A stretch of 64,000 bases of DNA, from assembly GCA_963744575.1 (NCBI GenBank), contig CAVUUF010000012.1, positions 62,001 to 126,000 of the forward strand. The letters are read 5' to 3'. Within the stretch, counting starts at the first letter, position 1; the number at the start of each line of letters is the position of its first letter. The notes beneath the pieces were generated by a model. That model made no database searches. It saw nothing but the letters and a program-made list of their open reading frames with translations, and was not told the DNA's origin. Made by a program: the position numbers and the translations under genes. The stretch is from Palsa-504 sp963744575. Lineage in GTDB: Bacteria > Actinomycetota > Actinomycetes > Streptosporangiales > Streptosporangiaceae. Of the stretch, positions 61,561-64,000 are shown one piece after another.

Positions 61561-62278
61561 GGTGCCCAATCGAGTTAGGCGACTCGAACACCTCGTCGGT
61601 GACCAAGTTTCCCCTCGGAAATAGATCGTCACCCGATCAGCGGACGCCCCAGATACCGTGAGCAGTCATCGATGTCACCACGACCTCAAGGACTCATCGA
61701 GTGCCGTGCACGCGGCGATATCGTGCCGGTTTGGGTTGACCTTTTCGACGTGAACAGGGGAGCTAGGGCAAGACCCTCGATACAGCCGCTCACGGAACGC
61801 GGCGCATGGAACGCGGGCAGGGACCTAGGCCGCGCCCTCATAATCAGGAACTGGGCTGGCTCAATCAGGCTGGGCCTGAATGCAGTCGGCACTGGAATTT
61901 CGGGTCTCGTTGAGCGCGATCGACTACTGTCATCAAGCGACCGGCCCTCTGAGCTCAACATCCTGAACTCAACCTCCGCGTAGCAAAGCTCGCTAGCGGG
62001 GTCCGGAGTAACGCTTGGCGAGTGATCAATACGGCCTGAAGCCTGCGGCCCTTGGCCCGTGCCGAAGACCACATCGGTCCGCACCCGGACGTCTACGACG
62101 CACCCAGGTGTTCATCTCTCGCCTCGGGAGAGATGAAACTCGTCCGTGCTAATCTGGCACTACCGCTCCGGACCCCGGTGGCCACAGCGCTCGTAACTGA
62201 AATCCACCGACATGCCCGGAGCCTTTTCATGCTGGATTTGGCAAGATACGTCCGGCCCGGCATTTGCCGTCGTCGGAC
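61561..62278. other. 718-bp region without a supported gene
   Basis: Open frames exist on both strands (for example 61672-61983 plus and 61686-62084 minus), but none has a ribosome site or a recognisable domain, and base composition is lower in GC than in the neighbouring genes. It leads into the broken P-type ATPase gene. Confidence 0.5.
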
Positions 62279-62571
62279 GTGACGACAGACGCGCCGGCGA
62301 CGGTAGCCAGCCTGCACGGACCGGATCTCCCCGCACGCCATGCAACTGCGGGCAGCATCTCCGCCCTGTCGCCGGCGGAGGTCTTCGACGCACTGGAAAG
62401 CTCCTCGCAGGGCCTGGCGGCGGCGAAGGCGGCATCCCGGCTCGCGGCGCTCGGCCCTAACGAACTGCGCGCGGCCAAGCGGCCACCGGTCATCACGAAG
62501 GTGCTCGCGCAGTTCACCAACCTGTTCGCTCTGGTGCTCCTGGGCGCCTCGGTCATCACGTTCGCCTCCTA
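62279..62571 (+). pseudogene. Cation-transporting P-type ATPase, N-terminal fragment
   Basis: From GTG 62279 the frame gives the cation-ATPase N-terminal domain: ALSPAEVFDALESSSQGLAA, SRLAALGPNELRAAKRPP, ITKVLAQFTNLFALVLLGAS and VITFASYA, reaching the first transmembrane helix. At about 62571 the sequence changes abruptly into the partial IS1380-type element. A short right-hand piece of the same gene appears at 63871. Confidence 0.7.
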
Positions 62572-63734
62572 CGCAGCGCGGCGCCGAGCTTGCTGTCGCG
62601 GAAGATGTTCTCCACCGTGGTGCGGTGCCGGTACCAGTGCTCTGCCGCTATCGCGGTGTCCGGGCTGGACACGTCCAGGTTGGTCAGGATGAAGCTGTAG
62701 GCGTAGATCGCCCCGGCGCGGGCCAGTTCGGGGATCGGCAGGGCCCGCTGGTCGGGGTGCAGGGTGCGGCGGCGGCGGGACCGCGGGTCGGCGGAGACCT
62801 GGGCCGGGTCCAGCAGGACCCGGCGGACCAGCAGCCGGGTGTCCGCGGGCCACCAGTCCGGGCAGTACTCCGCGACGGCGACCTGCGCGCCGTCCATGTC
62901 AATGGCGTCATGCCAGTCGTCCTCGGTGATCCCGGCCAGCAGCCGCCACAACGGCGCGATCCGCTTGGCGCCGATCGCGAAGCTGATGTGCGCGTCGTGG
63001 GCGGCGCGGGCCAGTTGCCCGGCGAAATAGCCGGCGTCGGCGCGCATCGCCACCCGGCCCGAAGCCCGCGCCGCCGCGGGCAGGCAGCCCAGCGCGCGGC
63101 GCAGCAGATCCGGCGCGGTCGCGCGCGGGTCATCGGTGCCGTCGCCCAGGTCGGCGGCCAGGACAATCTCGGTCTCGGCCCAGGTGGCCACGTGCGGCAG
63201 GCCCACCCGCTGGCCCTGGTGGTTATACGCCACGCCGCGTTTCTTCCGGCCGTAGACCTCCACGTCAGTGGTGTCCAGGTCGATCGTGACCGGCCCGCCG
63301 GCCAGCACCGTCGCCCGCGGCGCGGACAGCAGCGCCAGCATCCGCCCGGTCACCGCCGCCAGGCCGGTCTCCACTGCCTGCCACTGCGCCGGGGTGACCC
63401 GCCGGGCCAGGCCCGCCGCGGTCGTGGACGCCAGCCCCGGCACCGGCGTGATCTGCTGCCCGGCCGCATCGGCGCGCTGCCGGTCCAGCCCGGTCAGGAA
63501 ATCCTCCCCAGCCAGCTGCGCCGCCGCGATCCCGGCCAGCAGCTCCCCGGCCCCGAACCCGCGTTCGCGCTGCTTGATCGGGCCAACCGCCGCATCCAGC
63601 GCCCCGATCACGCCGAGCCGCCCGCACAACTCGGTGACCACGGCCAGGCCCGCGTTCGGCGTCAGCGCCGGATCCGGCGCGCCGATCCGCGGCTGCCGCC
63701 GCGATCTGCCCGCCCCGCTGCGTATCCTTTTCAC
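62556..63734 (-). pseudogene. IS1380-family transposase, C-terminally truncated
   Basis: 392 codons from ATG 63734. IS1380-type DDE residues are visible: DLDTTDVEVYGRKKRGVAYN (first Asp), MRADAGYFAGQLA (second) and TTVENIFRDSKLGAAL (Glu). Intact members are about 450-470 residues and continue after KLGAAL; here the frame runs into P-type ATPase sequence and stops after a few codons (RRRRT). The triad is complete but the C-terminal helices and that end of the element are missing, so activity is doubtful. Confidence 0.8.
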
Positions 63735-63830
63735 CAGGTAGGTGCCTCTCCGCCTGAGATGATCATTACTTCGCAGCGATCATCATCCCAGGTCAAAGGG
63801 GCACCTATCGGCATTTGCGCCGCCGTGTCA
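62572..63830. mobile_element. Partial IS1380-family insertion sequence
   Basis: The element lies between two pieces of a P-type ATPase gene. Its left side (the transposase 3' end) is cut at about 62572 with no terminal repeat, while the right side extends past the transposase start through an imperfect inverted repeat to about 63830. The exact right end and target duplication are not determined. Confidence 0.6.
63739..63807. repeat. Imperfect inverted repeat upstream of the transposase
   Basis: TAGGTGCC at 63739-63746 pairs with GGCACCTA at 63800-63807; inside, CCTGAGATGAT pairs largely with ATCATCCCAGG. This lies just before the transposase start codon and could be its control hairpin or part of the terminal repeat. 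Confidence 0.6.
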
Positions 63831-63870
63831 CCGACCTACTCGCGGATTGGGTCTGATCCGGTCACCCCGG

Positions 63871-63936
63871 GATACCGGGAGCCTGGAGCTGGCCGTCGCC
63901 ATCCTGGCTGTGGTCTTGCTCAACGGCGCGATCGGG
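63871..63936 (+). pseudogene. P-type ATPase, second fragment
   Basis: The frame reads DTGSLELAVAILAVVLLNGA and IGF, the second transmembrane helix of cation-transporting P-type ATPases, which follows directly on the fragment left of the insertion. After IGF the sequence is again unlike the family up to the window end, suggesting a further deletion. Confidence 0.5.
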
Positions 63937-64000
63937 TTTCCGGGGTCGGCTACAAACGGAAGGCGTCATCAGCGGGCCGGACCAGGTCACCGAGCTGCTC

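Noticed and set aside
61672..62084. Opposing open frames of 103 and 132 codons
   Set aside because: No start signals, no recognisable motifs and composition unlike neighbouring genes.

Overview
The window is very GC-rich with dense same-strand operons, ATGA start/stop overlaps and families typical of Actinomycetota (two DUF1707 proteins, a DUF6295-like protein, DesK/NarL-type two-component genes, a tricorn peptidase, REC-PP2C phosphatase, FMN and F420-type oxidoreductases). It looks like chromosomal DNA of a large-genome filamentous actinomycete; the genus cannot be fixed from sequence alone.

Layout. 0-8 kb: 3' part of a dihydropyrimidinase gene, a gutted F420/LLM oxidoreductase, an SGNH hydrolase, a flippase-like membrane protein fused to a pseudokinase, an FMN 2-hydroxyacid oxidase and a LysE exporter. 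8-17 kb: one long minus-strand operon (ABC ATPase, permease, DesK-like kinase, NarL-type regulator, tricorn peptidase, decayed second tricorn copy). 18-30 kb: gamma-glutamyltransferase, DUF885 peptidase, PCu(A)C-like lipoprotein, a truncated XRE regulator, P450, DUF1707 pair, a dnaN paralogue, two dienelactone hydrolases flanking an aldo/keto reductase. 30-37 kb: REC / CHASE3-kinase / REC-PP2C signalling operon, then a MarR-MFS efflux pair. 37-40 kb: a STAND-type NTPase with TPRs.

40-46 kb is accessory. Its centre is a compact three-gene minus-strand operon: two small 2TM SLATT-type proteins followed by a 703-aa protein with a deoxyribosyltransferase/TIR-like N-terminus, a helical-repeat middle and a C-terminal SLOG (LSDAT-type) domain. 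This is a candidate nucleotide-sensing, membrane-effector conflict system and the strongest candidate for something little described here. A frameshifted ~668-codon gene of unknown function lies directly upstream, and a truncated ATPase start plus a tRNA-3'-like scrap lie at the other edge.

46-64 kb mixes live genes (TetR-GT39 pair, orphan cytochrome b, TetR regulator with its operators, alcohol dehydrogenase, PhaB-like reductase, NAD-malic enzyme, methyltransferase, aldehyde dehydrogenase) with many remnants (sigma region 4, thiolase start, ketopantoate reductase, transposase pieces, and a P-type ATPase split by a partial IS1380-family element). A recurring theme of the whole window is genes whose ends survive while the middle is lost.
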